From assembly GCA_009886625.1 (NCBI GenBank), contig QXZA01000029.1:102024-166023 (forward strand): DNA of 64,000 nt, read 5' to 3'. Positions 36,042-45,017 of this stretch are shown one piece after another. The stretch comes from Flavobacteriaceae bacterium. Its GTDB lineage: Bacteria > Bacteroidota > Bacteroidia > Flavobacteriales > Flavobacteriaceae. How positions within the stretch are numbered: position 1 is the stretch's first letter; the number at the start of each line of letters is the position of its first letter. The translations under genes and the position numbers were made by a program. The notes under the pieces are model-generated. The model saw nothing but the letters and a program-made list of their open reading frames with translations, did no database searches and was not told where the DNA came from.

Positions 36042-37563
36042 CAGGCTGGGAAATAATTTTATAAGCTCTCTCTTTAATCTCAGACAATTCAGTAGGAGGA
36101 ATTTTTTCAAGTAAGCGCAACATCATTGCCATGCGGTTATTATTAGAAAAAAATTCTTTTTTATCATCCAAGAAATTCCAATACAAACTATTAAATGGAC
36201 AGGCATCTTCACCCAAACGTTTCTTTTTGTCATATTGACATCCCTCACAATAATTACTCATTTTATGAATATACGCTGCAGCTGAAACATAGGGTTTTGT
36301 CGCAACTATTCCACCATCAGCCCATTGGCTCATTCCTCTGGTGTTGGGTAGCTGAACCCATTCCACAGCATCTGCATAAACGCCCAAATACCAACGGTCT
36401 ACCTCGTCTGGGTGAACTTGTGCCAATAGGGCAAAATTTCCCGTAATCATCAAACGCTGAATATGATGTGCATAAGCGTTATCCAAAGAATTTTCAATGC
36501 TCTGTTGTAAACAATTCATTTTAGTTTTTCCAGTCCAATAAAAATTAGGGAGAGAATTGTGATTGTCTAATGCATTATTTTCAAGATAGTTTGGCATTTC
36601 TCTCCAGTAAATTCCACGCATATATTCTCTCCATCCTATAATTTGACGAACAAAACCCTCAACTTGCGAGATGTCAATGGTTTCTTCATTTTGATGATAG
36701 TGTTCAATTATTGACTGAACGACCTCCAGGGGAGAAAGCATTTTCGTGTTTAAAGCAAAAGAAACACGGGAGTGAAATAAATTCACTTCTTCAGTATGCA
36801 TTGCGTCTTGATAAGTTCCAAAAAATTTTAGTAAATTTTGATTAAAATAATCCAGCTGTAAAAGGGCTTCTTTTCTTGAAGAAGGATATAAAAAAGAATC
36901 TGAGTTTAAGGTTCCTAGAGTCTCTATTTCTTCTTTATCCAACACTTTTGCTAAAGATTCGGTATGGGTAATATCAATTTTAAATGGCTTGGGGATTTTT
37001 GGGGTCCCTTTCCATTTATTCCTATTATTTTTATCATAGTTCCAAGCTCCTCCTATGGGTTTTTCCCCATCCATTAGCAAATCAAAATCCTTTCTAATTC
37101 TTCGGTAAAAGTATTCCATTACCAGTTGCTTCTTTCCCTCAAAAAAAGTATTTAAAAAAGTTCTTGAGGTCAAAAAGTGTTCTGTATCGATTGCATTTGA
37201 GGCAATTGAAAGCTTACTGCAAAATTCTTTTAACTGAATATCGAGTCTGTACTCATCTGGATATTGATATTCAAAAACTTTAGCTTGATATTTAGCAATT
37301 AAATCATGTAAGTTTTCAGGAATAGTATGCTTGTTTTCTTTATGATCAATTTCAATATAATGGACTTTATGACCCTTTTTCTCAAGATCAGTTTTAAACT
37401 GTCGCATTGCATTGAAAAAGGCAACTACTTTCTGAACATGATGAGTTACATAATTTGTTTCTTGTTGCACCTCCATAATGACATAACAAATCGAATCATC
37501 CACGGTATCAAACCAAGAATGCTTTATATTAAGTTGATCACCAAGTATTAATCGTAATGTCAT
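36031..37563 (-). CDS. FeS-BCP type (6-4) photolyase / cryptochrome (DPRP family)
   Basis: A 510-residue flavoprotein of the deoxyribodipyrimidine photolyase-related family. The start [11 protein letters not shown] is the family hallmark. Relative to Agrobacterium PhrB, four cysteines for a [4Fe-4S] cluster are in place: one in [11 protein letters not shown] and three in [40 protein letters not shown] precedes the last three. Members studied repair (6-4) photoproducts and some act as photoreceptors. It overlaps the DASH cryptochrome gene by four bases (ATGA) and the fourth photolyase gene by 11. Confidence 0.9.
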   Translation of the reverse strand: MTLRLILGDQLNIKHSWFDTVDDSICYVIMEVQQETNYVTHHVQKVVAFFNAMRQFKTDLEKKGHKVHYIEIDHKENKHTIPENLHDLIAKYQAKVFEYQYPDEYRLDIQLKEFCSKLSIASNAIDTEHFLTSRTFLNTFFEGKKQLVMEYFYRRIRKDFDLLMDGEKPIGGAWNYDKNNRNKWKGTPKIPKPFKIDITHTESLAKVLDKEEIETLGTLNSDSFLYPSSRKEALLQLDYFNQNLLKFFGTYQDAMHTEEVNLFHSRVSFALNTKMLSPLEVVQSIIEHYHQNEETIDISQVEGFVRQIIGWREYMRGIYWREMPNYLENNALDNHNSLPNFYWTGKTKMNCLQQSIENSLDNAYAHHIQRLMITGNFALLAQVHPDEVDRWYLGVYADAVEWVQLPNTRGMSQWADGGIVATKPYVSAAAYIHKMSNYCEGCQYDKKKRLGEDACPFNSLYWNFLDDKKEFFSNNNRMAMMLRLLEKIPPTELSEIKERAYKIISQPDAF

Positions 37564-38861
37564 TCAAATAAATTATTTTGTAACCAAAGCTTTTGATATT
37601 GCCCCTTTGGATCATATCGCTCGGCTTGCATTTTCACATTAAATTTTCTGTCTCTGGGATCATTTCCGACTCCTGACACATACATCCAATTTCCCCAATT
37701 ACTGTGGACATCATAGTCAATTAGTTGTTTTTCAAAATAGGCTGCTCCCATTCGCCAGTCCATTGTTATGTTCTTTGCAAAAAAACTGGCTACGTTTTGC
37801 CTTCCACGATTGCTCATAAAACCGGTTTTTTTCAATTCAATCATATTGGCATTCACAAAGGATTCATTGGTTTTTCCTTCAACCCACTTACGAAACACTT
37901 CCTTGTTTGAATTCCAAGAATATTCCTTTTCTAAAATCCCACCTAATTGGAAAATAGAATTACCATGTTTTAATGAAACATATTTAAAATAATCTCTCCA
38001 TATTAATTCAAAAATCAACCAGTAAGTTGACTGGTTTTTATCAATTTCTTTCTCATACTGCAGTACTTCCCAATAGATCATTCTGGCAGAAAGGGAACCA
38101 TTGGCTAACCAAGGGGAAAATTTAGAGCTATAGTCTGTTCCCACTAAACCATTTCGAGTTTGTTTGTAATAAGAAAGTCGCTTTGTATTCCAAAAATAAT
38201 CTTTCAAATGTGCGCTTGCAGAAAAAGTCCCTCCTTTAAAGGGAAATGCAGAATTGGAATGGGTTTCAAAAGGCGAGCAATCAAAATCAGACAAATTAGG
38301 TATGGCGGTGATAGTATCCAGTAAAGAGGATGACGCTAAAGGTTTTGGTTTTTCAAAACACCTTTTAACTTTACTATACTTTTCACACTTTTTTCTAAAC
38401 GCAGTAAAAACCTGAGGAATGGATTCTATATCCATTAGAATGTCTTCTGGATGGAATAGAAATTGATCGTAGTGGGTCTCTATTCTTACTTCATCAGAAA
38501 GAGAGGCACATACAGCATCTGAAATCAAAACCTCTTCTCTTGTCCATTCCTTTTGAAAAAAAAGGCTTGTTACATTGAGAGATTCTACCCAAGAGGAAAT
38601 TCCGTCAACTGCAGATCTTCTCTCTGTAATGAGAGAAATATTATGCTGTGCTAATTCTTCTTTTAAGGCTTGAAGTGTTTCCAAAAGAAAGTTTATTCTA
38701 AACTTCCCCGTTTTTTGAAATCCCCAAATAGTTTTTTGAAAGTCTTTGGGTTCAAATGCATAATAAGCGACTACTCTATCAAAGCCATTACATGCCTTGA
38801 AAAAAGATTCTTGATCTTCAAAGCGCAAATCATTTCGTAACCATACCAAAGCTGTTTTCAT
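37560..38861 (-). CDS. DASH-family cryptochrome
   Basis: A 433-residue protein. The photolyase domain starts [17 protein letters not shown]. In the FAD domain, [36 protein letters not shown] and [19 protein letters not shown] are diagnostic of DASH cryptochromes, which repair cyclobutane dimers in single-stranded DNA and bind FAD and folate. Its ATG overlaps the DUF2256 stop (ATGA) and its stop overlaps the next start the same way, so it is translationally coupled at both ends. Confidence 0.92.
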   Translation of the reverse strand: MKTALVWLRNDLRFEDQESFFKACNGFDRVVAYYAFEPKDFQKTIWGFQKTGKFRINFLLETLQALKEELAQHNISLITERRSAVDGISSWVESLNVTSLFFQKEWTREEVLISDAVCASLSDEVRIETHYDQFLFHPEDILMDIESIPQVFTAFRKKCEKYSKVKRCFEKPKPLASSSLLDTITAIPNLSDFDCSPFETHSNSAFPFKGGTFSASAHLKDYFWNTKRLSYYKQTRNGLVGTDYSSKFSPWLANGSLSARMIYWEVLQYEKEIDKNQSTYWLIFELIWRDYFKYVSLKHGNSIFQLGGILEKEYSWNSNKEVFRKWVEGKTNESFVNANMIELKKTGFMSNRGRQNVASFFAKNITMDWRMGAAYFEKQLIDYDVHSNWGNWMYVSGVGNDPRDRKFNVKMQAERYDPKGQYQKLWLQNNLFE

Positions 38862-38992
38862 GCCGATTTACATTTTTTACTACAATATTTTACTGCCTCC
38901 CAATCGCGTTCCCATTTTTTCCTCCAACTAAAAGGCCGGTTGCAGGTTAGGCATATTTTTTCAGGAAGGTTTTGCTTTAATACTCTTTTCAT
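38858..38992 (-). CDS. DUF2256 small zinc-ribbon-like protein
   Basis: A 44-residue protein: [20 protein letters not shown], then [19 protein letters not shown]. The pattern CxxC...CSxxC together with [10 protein letters not shown]...W..VKYCS is that of DUF2256. The four cysteines suggest that it binds one zinc. It lies between the class I photolyase (stop at 38989) and the DASH cryptochrome (start at 38861), overlapping each by four bases in the ATGA form, a sign that it is really translated. DUF2256 genes commonly sit beside photolyases in other bacteria. Confidence 0.9.
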   Translation of the reverse strand: MKRVLKQNLPEKICLTCNRPFSWRKKWERDWEAVKYCSKKCKSA

Positions 38993-40293
38993 GAAGCATT
39001 CAAGGCTTCTTTATAGACCGTCAGACAACGTTCGCGTGCAAACTTATGATCCACAATAGGAGAAGGATAATCTAATTCTTGAAAATTGGGTACCCACTGT
39101 TGAATGTACTTTAAGTCTTTATCAAACTTTTTAATTTGTTCAGAAGGATTAAAAATTCTGAAATAAGGTGCAGCATCAACGCCACAGCCAGCTACCCACT
39201 GCCAATTCCCAACATTGCTTGACATTTCATAGTCTAAGAGTTTTTCGGCAAAGTAAGCTTCTCCCCAACGCCAGTCGATGAGAAGGTGCTTACATAAAAA
39301 ACTACCTACAAGCATTCTTACCCTGTTGTGCATGAATCCTGTCTTGTTTAATTCTCTCATTCCTGCATCTACAAGAGGATAACCAGTCTCTCCATTGCAC
39401 CACTTTTGGAATTCTTCAGGGTCATTTCGCCACAGAATTCGGTCGTATTGCGGTTTAAAACTTTCAGATGGAGTATGAGGAAAATGAAACAAAATTTGCA
39501 TAAAAAACTCCCTCCAAATCAATTCTTTCAAAAATGTATTGTTAGGTCGAATTGAAGATTGGAATACTAATTTTCGAACACTAACGGTTCCAAATCTGAG
39601 GTGAGCTCCTAGACGTGAGGTTTGATTTAGTGCTGGAAAGTTCCTAGTTGCCTCATATTCATCAACTAAAGAATCATCAAATCTAAATTTAGGTTGGGCT
39701 ACAACACTTTTATCAAAACCCATTTCTGACAGAGAAAGTTCGGGAAGGCTTACCTCTGACGCTAACTTATCCAAATGATTTTCAGAAGGAAATAGTTTTA
39801 TGGGTTCACTTTCAAGTTTTTCAAGCCACTTTCTTGAATAAGGAGTATACACTTTGTAGGGTGTACCATCTCGTTTTACCACCTCATTTTTTTCGAAAAC
39901 AACTTGATCCTTGTAGGTTTCGAATTGAACTCCGGCTTTTGCTAGAAGATTTTTAATAGACTCGTCTCGCTCATGAGCGTAAGGTTCGTAATCTCTGTTA
40001 CAAACTACCTTGTCTACATTCCATTGTTGTATTAATTTAGAAAAAATAGCCTTTGGGGTACCATGATACTTTCCAACTTTACATCGGTTCCTCTTCATAG
40101 CAATATCAATAGTACCCAAGGCTAATAAAATCATTTCTACCCTTGCATCTTGCTTTGGTAGTTTTTTTAAAATTTCTTTATCAAAAATGAAAATAGGGAT
40201 AACCTTATTTTCACTTTTTAACGCATGGTAAAGTCCACAATTATCTTCGATTCTTAAATCTCTTCTAAACCAAAAAAGTGTAACTTTTTCCAT
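38989..40293 (-). CDS. phr: Deoxyribodipyrimidine photolyase, class I CPD type
   Basis: A 434-residue photolyase that splits cyclobutane pyrimidine dimers with blue light. The N-terminal domain begins [20 protein letters not shown]; the FAD domain has [51 protein letters not shown] and [39 protein letters not shown] with IFNP closes the site and is the classical CPD motif. The ATG at 40293 is chosen because the FWFRRDL motif follows directly; it lies six bases after the SDR stop. An ATG at 40356 would overlap the SDR gene. Confidence 0.93.
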   Translation of the reverse strand: MEKVTLFWFRRDLRIEDNCGLYHALKSENKVIPIFIFDKEILKKLPKQDARVEMILLALGTIDIAMKRNRCKVGKYHGTPKAIFSKLIQQWNVDKVVCNRDYEPYAHERDESIKNLLAKAGVQFETYKDQVVFEKNEVVKRDGTPYKVYTPYSRKWLEKLESEPIKLFPSENHLDKLASEVSLPELSLSEMGFDKSVVAQPKFRFDDSLVDEYEATRNFPALNQTSRLGAHLRFGTVSVRKLVFQSSIRPNNTFLKELIWREFFMQILFHFPHTPSESFKPQYDRILWRNDPEEFQKWCNGETGYPLVDAGMRELNKTGFMHNRVRMLVGSFLCKHLLIDWRWGEAYFAEKLLDYEMSSNVGNWQWVAGCGVDAAPYFRIFNPSEQIKKFDKDLKYIQQWVPNFQELDYPSPIVDHKFARERCLTVYKEALNAS

Positions 40294-40298
40294 AAGTT

Positions 40299-41000
40299 TT
40301 AGGTTTTCAAATTTCCTATTCCACCATCCAACTGAAGTATTCTTCCTGTCATCCAACTGCTTTCATCTCCTAACAAAAAAGCTGTAGCTTGAGCTAATTC
40401 TTTGGCATTTCCAACTCTTCCTAATGGATGACGCTCATTTGCTTTTTCTAATTTCATCTCATTATTCAAAAACTTTGAGGCTAATGGGGTATCCACTAAA
40501 GAAGGGGCGATTGCGTTAACACGAATTTTAGGAGCAAACTCTGCCGCTAATGATCTTGTCAATCCTTCAATAGCACCTTTTGAAGCAGATACAGAACTGT
40601 GAAAAGGCATCCCTGTTTGAACAGCAACTGTGCTGTAAAAAACAACTGCGGCATTGGAACTTGCATTTAATAAATTTAACACTGACTTCAATGCACTTAC
40701 TGCTCCAATAACATTAATCTCAAAGTCACATAGGAAAGCTTCTGTTTTGAGTCCTTTAAAAGGGCGTAGATTTATTGATCCAGGACAATAGACAAAACCA
40801 TCCAGTTTTTCTGGTAAAAGCGATAAATCCAATTGATCTGTAGTAGCATCAAATTGAATGTAGTTTACATCGAGATTCAATAAAGACTCGTTGCTTCTGG
40901 ATGCAACGTATACTGAATTCTTTGATGCTAATAGTTCTGACAAGGCTAGTCCAATTCCAGAACTTCCACCAATAATTAATATGTTTTTATTTTCTACCAT
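40299..41000 (-). CDS. Atypical short-chain dehydrogenase/reductase in photolyase operon
   Basis: A 233-residue SDR. The cofactor motif GGSSGIG is at residues 11-17 and the closing DGG is near the C-terminus, so NAD(P) binding is likely. The active-site tyrosine of YxxxK is replaced: residues 133-142 read FHSSVSASKG, with Val137 where Tyr is expected and Lys141 kept; Ser123 is retained. SDR proteins of photolyase clusters in other bacteria carry a similar FHASVAAAKG segment, so this is a feature of the group rather than a fresh defect. The substrate is unknown. It shares one base with the SRPBCC stop (TAATG). Confidence 0.85.
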   Translation of the reverse strand: MVENKNILIIGGSSGIGLALSELLASKNSVYVASRSNESLLNLDVNYIQFDATTDQLDLSLLPEKLDGFVYCPGSINLRPFKGLKTEAFLCDFEINVIGAVSALKSVLNLLNASSNAAVVFYSTVAVQTGMPFHSSVSASKGAIEGLTRSLAAEFAPKIRVNAIAPSLVDTPLASKFLNNEMKLEKANERHPLGRVGNAKELAQATAFLLGDESSWMTGRILQLDGGIGNLKT

Positions 41001-41464
41001 TATTTATATTCTCCATACAACTCAATAAGAGCCTGTTTTCTGTATTCAAAAATTTCTTTGAGTTTAGGTGCTACCAAAATAGGATGCACTAATTGCCCAA
41101 AAATTCCAAGTGGAATCTTGTAGTCTATGATATCAACCATCTCAACACCATTAGGAATGGGTTTTAAAAAATGTTTATGATGCCACAATGAATAAGGTCC
41201 AAAACGTTGCTCATCAACAAAATAATTCCCCTCATCGACATGGGTGATTTCTGTCACCCACTTTGTTGGGATATTCATCACAGGAGTCACTAAATACTGT
41301 ATTATTTGTCCCGCATACATTTTATCAACTGCTCCACTTAGGATCTCAAAACCCATGTAGTCTGGTGTAATTCGCTTCAGGTTCTTTGGATCAGACAAAA
41401 AATCCCAAGCCTCTTTTTGAGAAATTGGTAGTTTTTGAACAGTCTCCAAACGATATATTTTCAT
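41000..41464 (-). CDS. SRPBCC-fold lipid-binding protein, first gene of the photolyase operon
   Basis: A 154-residue protein of the polyketide cyclase/dehydrase-like SRPBCC family: LPISQKEAWDFLSDPKNLKR, then WVTEITHVDEGNYFVDEQR and FGPYSLWHHKHFLKPIPNG, with a C-terminal helix IFEYRKQAL. Such proteins hold hydrophobic ligands; the ligand here is not known. The ATG at 41464 is preferred because the -7 box ends 18 bases upstream; an in-frame ATG at 41485 lies inside that box. Its stop codon overlaps the SDR start by one base. Confidence 0.85.
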   Translation of the reverse strand: MKIYRLETVQKLPISQKEAWDFLSDPKNLKRITPDYMGFEILSGAVDKMYAGQIIQYLVTPVMNIPTKWVTEITHVDEGNYFVDEQRFGPYSLWHHKHFLKPIPNGVEMVDIIDYKIPLGIFGQLVHPILVAPKLKEIFEYRKQALIELYGEYK

Positions 41465-41482
41465 AGAAATAATCTTAAAGTC

Positions 41483-41525
41483 CAAATTTACAAAATGTTT
41501 AACTCTTAAACATATAAGTTAAACA
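41483..41525 (-). promoter_or_regulatory. Promoter and likely operator of the photolyase operon
   Basis: On the minus strand the -7 box TAAATTTG (41490-41483) lies 18 bases before the ATG. Five bases upstream of it is the perfect 17-base palindrome TGTTTAAGAGTTAAACA (41512-41496), and a second direct copy of the half-site TGTTTAA is at 41525-41519, 13 bases from the first. The palindrome therefore fills the spacer between the -33 and -7 regions, the position used by MerR-family regulators. Binding of a LitR/CarH-type light-sensing regulator is an inference. Confidence 0.65.
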
Positions 41526-41583
41526 AAATTTTATATACATTATTTTTAAATAAGAAAAACAGCTTGTGATCCTCATTAAAAAT

Positions 41584-41591
41584 TATATTTG
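41584..41591 (+). promoter_or_regulatory. -7 box for the DUF2911 gene
   Basis: TATATTTG matches TAnnTTTG and lies 20 bases before the ATG at 41612. A TTG at 41564 is a possible -33 element (17-base spacing). Confidence 0.5.
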
Positions 41592-41611
41592 AAAAACCTT
41601 AAATCCAAAAA

Positions 41612-42448
41612 ATGAAACATTTAAACTTTTTACTCGTATTTGTTTGTGCATTCGGAATGGCACAAATACAAACACCACAACCTAGCCCTTCAACTAAAGT
41701 GGAACAAGTTGTGGGACTCACAAAAGTAACTTTGGAATATTCTCGTCCTGCCATAAGGGGAAGAACAATCATGGGAGAACTTATTCCAATGGGAGAGCTA
41801 TGGAGAGCGGGAGCAAATAAAAATTCAATACTGAGTTTTTCTGATGATGTTACAGTAGGCGGGAAAGCATTAAAGCAGGGAACTTATGCTATATTTATCC
41901 GTCCTGGAGTCTCAATGTGGGAAGTGTTTTTTTATACCCAAATTGAAAACTGGGGCATACCAGAAAAATGGGATACAAAATCCATCGCTGCTACAGTTGA
42001 GGTTGAAACACAAACCCTCAAAGAGGCTGTTGAATCCTACACAATTTCTGTTGATGACTTAAACAACAATGGGGCAACTATCAATTTTAAATGGGAAAAC
42101 ACCCAAGTGAGCATTCCATTAGAGGTGCCCACGCATTCAAAAACAATGGCTTCAATCAAAGAAACCATGAAAGGTGATCCTAAAACTGGAGATTATTATA
42201 GTGCTGCGATTTATTACAGACAATCAAACCAAAACCTTAATCAAGCGAAAAAATGGATTGCAAAGGCAATTGAAATGGACTCGGGAAAGTACTGGATGTA
42301 CCGTCAACAATCATTGATTCTTGCTGAATTAAATGAAAAGGAGGCTGCTGTAGCTGCTGCCAAAGTATCACTGAAACTAGCCGATGAAGCTGGAAACAAA
42401 GATTATGTTCGACTGAACACTAAGGCTATTGAAGAGTGGTCAAAGTAG
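41612..42448 (+). CDS. DUF2911 exported protein with TPR-like tail
   Basis: A 278-residue protein with a signal peptide (to about GMAQ). Residues about 20-170 form DUF2911: VTLEYSRPAIRGRTIMGELI, ELWRAGANKNSILSFSDDV and LKQGTYAIFIRPG are its conserved blocks. The last 80 residues form TPR-like helices with NQAKKWIAKAIEMDSGKYWM. The domain is widespread in Bacteroidota and has no known activity. It is divergent from the photolyase operon, and its promoter is about 60 bases from the operator palindrome. Confidence 0.85.
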   Translation: MKHLNFLLVFVCAFGMAQIQTPQPSPSTKVEQVVGLTKVTLEYSRPAIRGRTIMGELIPMGELWRAGANKNSILSFSDDVTVGGKALKQGTYAIFIRPGVSMWEVFFYTQIENWGIPEKWDTKSIAATVEVETQTLKEAVESYTISVDDLNNNGATINFKWENTQVSIPLEVPTHSKTMASIKETMKGDPKTGDYYSAAIYYRQSNQNLNQAKKWIAKAIEMDSGKYWMYRQQSLILAELNEKEAAVAAAKVSLKLADEAGNKDYVRLNTKAIEEWSK

Positions 42449-42464
42449 TTTTATTATTGAATTT

Positions 42465-42490
42465 AAAAAACTACCTACGGGTGGTTTTTT
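42465..42490. terminator. Bidirectional terminator between DUF2911 gene and EamA exporter
   Basis: CTACC, a TACG loop and GGTGG form a stem (one T-G pair) between a run of six A and a run of seven T, between two convergent genes. Confidence 0.75.
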
Positions 42491-42499
42491 TATGAGGTA

Positions 42500-43366
42500 T
42501 TACTTCATTGTTGACTTGTATAGAACATTTAAAACTAGACCTAAAATCACAAGAAAAGTACCAAAAAGATGAAGGAAATCATAGGTTTCTGTCAATACAA
42601 AAATCCCAAATAAAAGGGTAAATACCACTTCAACATACTTAAAAGGAGCTACCATATGAGCCTCTCCATTTTGAAATGCTTTTGTCATGAATAGTTGACC
42701 GAAAAAGCCAAAAACTCCTAAACTTAAAAGTAAAAGTAAATCATTCAGTGAAGGCGTATTCCATTGAAATAAACTACCGATACCACCGACAATTGTTGCA
42801 GTAAGCATAAAATAATGTACCACAACAACAGGATGATCTCCTTTTCCAATTTTTGATAAAACAATATAGACTATAGCTGAAAAAAAGGCTGCCAATAACA
42901 CTAAAAAAACACCGAAGTTGGATCCTGAACTATCGTAACTCTTAATCAAAAAAACACCTGTGAAAGCCATGACAAAGAATAACCATTGAAGTGGTCTTAT
43001 CTTTTCTTTCAAAAAAAACACAGCTAAAATCGCGGCAAAAATTGGTGATACATAACGAAGGGTGACAGCACTTCCAATAGTGATATAATGAATTCCCCAA
43101 AAAAACAAAATCATAGAGGTCAATCCAACAACTGATCGCATAATAAGTAGCTTCTTTTGATTTCCCCATTGGGGTATTCCTTTTGCCTTTAAAAAACTAA
43201 AAGTAATTGCTAGTGATCCGATAGCTCTGAAAAACACCAATTGTAAGGTGGAATAGACTACAAGGTATTTAATTAAAGCATTCATTAATGCGAAAGCTAA
43301 GGTGCTAAGCAACATATATTGGACAGCTTTAAGGAAGGATGGATTCAAAAACGCTTTTTTTTGCAA
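42500..43366 (-). CDS. EamA/DMT-family transporter
   Basis: An inner-membrane exporter of about 288 residues with ten hydrophobic segments in two EamA repeats; MLLSTLAFALMNALIKYLVV opens the first and VLLAAFFSAIVYIVLSKIG the second. Substrate unknown. The start is unsure: the codon at 43366 is TTG and overlaps a near-match -7 box (CATCTTTG, 43370-43363), so initiation at a TTG at 43348 or the ATG at 43315 is also possible; all keep the membrane segments. Confidence 0.85.
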   Translation of the reverse strand: MQKKAFLNPSFLKAVQYMLLSTLAFALMNALIKYLVVYSTLQLVFFRAIGSLAITFSFLKAKGIPQWGNQKKLLIMRSVVGLTSMILFFWGIHYITIGSAVTLRYVSPIFAAILAVFFLKEKIRPLQWLFFVMAFTGVFLIKSYDSSGSNFGVFLVLLAAFFSAIVYIVLSKIGKGDHPVVVVHYFMLTATIVGGIGSLFQWNTPSLNDLLLLLSLGVFGFFGQLFMTKAFQNGEAHMVAPFKYVEVVFTLLFGIFVLTETYDFLHLFGTFLVILGLVLNVLYKSTMK

Positions 43367-43420
43367 AGATGAATAATTGTCTTGGTTTTAGAACAGTCAA
43401 ATCAAATATAAAATTAGCAC

Positions 43421-43428
43421 TATCTTCG
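43421..43428 (+). promoter_or_regulatory. Probable -7 box for the TauE/SafE-type transporter gene
   Basis: TATCTTCG matches TAnnTTTG with one mismatch. It lies 19-25 bases before the codons at 43447-43453, where translation of the conserved N-terminus should begin. Confidence 0.45.
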
Positions 43429-43446
43429 TGTCTTTAATACAAACTA

Positions 43447-44193
43447 TTAATTCTGGGAACTCTTTCAAATTTTGATTTTCTAATTGCGGCTTTCTGTGCC
43501 TTCCTTTTAGGGGTTTCTAAGTCCGGTCTAAAAGGGGTCGCAGCACTTATAGTTACTGGATTTGCATTGGTATATGATGCTAAAAATTCAACAGGTGTTT
43601 TAATGCCTTTGTTAATTGTTGGTGATGTTTTTGCTGTTTCCTATTACAAAAGACATGTTCAATGGAGCTACATCATAAAGCTTTTGCCCTGGATGGTTGG
43701 AGGTGTGCTAATTGGAGTGGTTGGAGGAAAGTTTATTTCAGAAAGTGTTTTTAGATACGGTATGGCTGGTATTATTCTTTTCAGTGTAGCATTGATGTGG
43801 TATTGGGAAAACAAAAAAGACAAAACTATTCCTTCACATTGGACCTTTGCCAGCTCTATGGGAGTCTTAGCTGGTTTTACCACTATGGTGGGTAATTTGG
43901 CTGGTGCTTTCTCGAACATCTATTTCTTGGCCATGCGTTTACCAAAAAACACCTTCATAGGGACTGCAGCCTGGCTTTTCTTTATGATAAATTCATTCAA
44001 AATTCCTTTTCATATTTGGAGTTGGGAAACCATCAACAATAGTTCGATTTTAAAAAGTTTGGAATTAGTTCCATTCGTTCTCCTCGGATTAGTATCCGGT
44101 GTATATATTGTAAAGAGGATAAAAGATGATAGTTATCGAAAGTTGATCTTGATTTTTACTGCCCTTGGGGGAATAGGTATATTATTCAATTAA
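43447..44193 (+). CDS. TauE/SafE (TSUP) family membrane transporter, start codon non-standard
   Basis: A protein of about 248 residues with seven or eight membrane segments. The family's first helix and the conserved FLLGVSKSGLKGVAALIV are encoded from about 43459, upstream of the first TTG (43567) and ATG in frame. The frame is closed by a TAA at 43435, and between that stop and the first helix no ATG, GTG or TTG occurs; ATT at 43450 or CTG at 43453 are the nearest possible starts. Family members export sulfite, sulfoacetate or other sulfur compounds. The rest of the sequence looks intact. The end overlaps convergent cutC by four bases. Confidence 0.75.
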   Translation, partial: LILGTLSNFDFLIAAFCAFLLGVSKSGLKGVAALIVTGFALVYDAKNSTGVLMPLLIVGDVFAVSYYKRHVQWSYIIKLLPWMVGGVLIGVVGGKFISESVFRYGMAGIILFSVALMWYWENKKDKTIPSHWTFASSMGVLAGFTTMVGNLAGAFSNIYFLAMRLPKNTFIGTAAWLFFMINSFKIPFHIWSWETINNSSILKSLELVPFVLLGLVSGVYIVKRIKDDSYRKLILIFTALGGIGILFN

Positions 44194-44912
44194 TCTTTTA
44201 ATTGTTGTATAATGTTTTTAAGATTAGTAGGATTACTTTCTAATATTTCTTGATGTAAAAAGGACATACTTTCATTCACCTCTTTTGGAATTGTAATGGA
44301 CTCCAAAGCCATTGAACCAGAAAAATGTAATGCTTTAAAACCCGCCTCTTTAAAGCGAGAACAATTAGTCAAATTAATTCCACTTCCCGGCATAATGGCA
44401 ATCTGATTACCATATGTTTTATTCCAAATTTCCAGTTTAGAAAAACCCTCTTCTGCTTTTTCTTTTTGACCCGAACTCAATACACAATCAAAACCTAGTT
44501 CAATTAATTGCTTCAATGCATTCATGGGTTCTCTGACTACATCAAATGCTCTGTGAAACGTTAAATACATGGATCCAGCTATTTCTCTCCACTTTTCTAA
44601 GCGTACTAAGTCTAAATGAAATTCTGGTGTTAATGCACCTATAACTACTCCGCTGCATCCCAAGTCCTTTGCTACTTTAATATCATGTTCAATGATTGCG
44701 ACTTCCTCAGGGGTATAGGTGAAATGTCCTTCTCTAAGTCGAATTAAACAATGAATAGGAAGCGCATTTAAATTAACCGCCCTTTTAATCAATCCATAAG
44801 ATGGAGTGACTCCCCCTACCCCTAAAGCTGAACATAATTCAACTCGATCAGCTCCTGCAGCAGTTGCATTTTTAATCGACGCAATTGAGGTTACACAAAC
44901 TTCAGTTAACAT
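44190..44912 (-). CDS. cutC: CutC family protein (copper homeostasis)
   Basis: A 240-residue TIM-barrel protein. The start EVCVTSIASIKNATAAGADR and VELCSALGVGGVTPS are diagnostic, followed by HCLIRLREGHFTYTPEEVA, FHRAFDVVREPMNAL and VLSSGQKEKAEEG. CutC was linked to copper tolerance in E. coli, but that role is disputed and no other copper gene is close. The start ATG at 44912 fits the family. Confidence 0.92.
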   Translation of the reverse strand: MLTEVCVTSIASIKNATAAGADRVELCSALGVGGVTPSYGLIKRAVNLNALPIHCLIRLREGHFTYTPEEVAIIEHDIKVAKDLGCSGVVIGALTPEFHLDLVRLEKWREIAGSMYLTFHRAFDVVREPMNALKQLIELGFDCVLSSGQKEKAEEGFSKLEIWNKTYGNQIAIMPGSGINLTNCSRFKEAGFKALHFSGSMALESITIPKEVNESMSFLHQEILESNPTNLKNIIQQLKD

Positions 44913-45017
44913 ATATCATTTTTTAAAACTTAAACAAAAGAAGAATAAATACAAGAATAACTAATTTATGAAATACTTTTTTCATTTTCATACAAAATGT
45001 TATTACCTTGGTGGATC

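Noticed and set aside
33840..41525. Looked for a MerR/CarH regulator, carotenoid genes or rhodopsin within the photolyase cluster
   Set aside because: None is encoded in this window; the regulator is inferred only from the operator.
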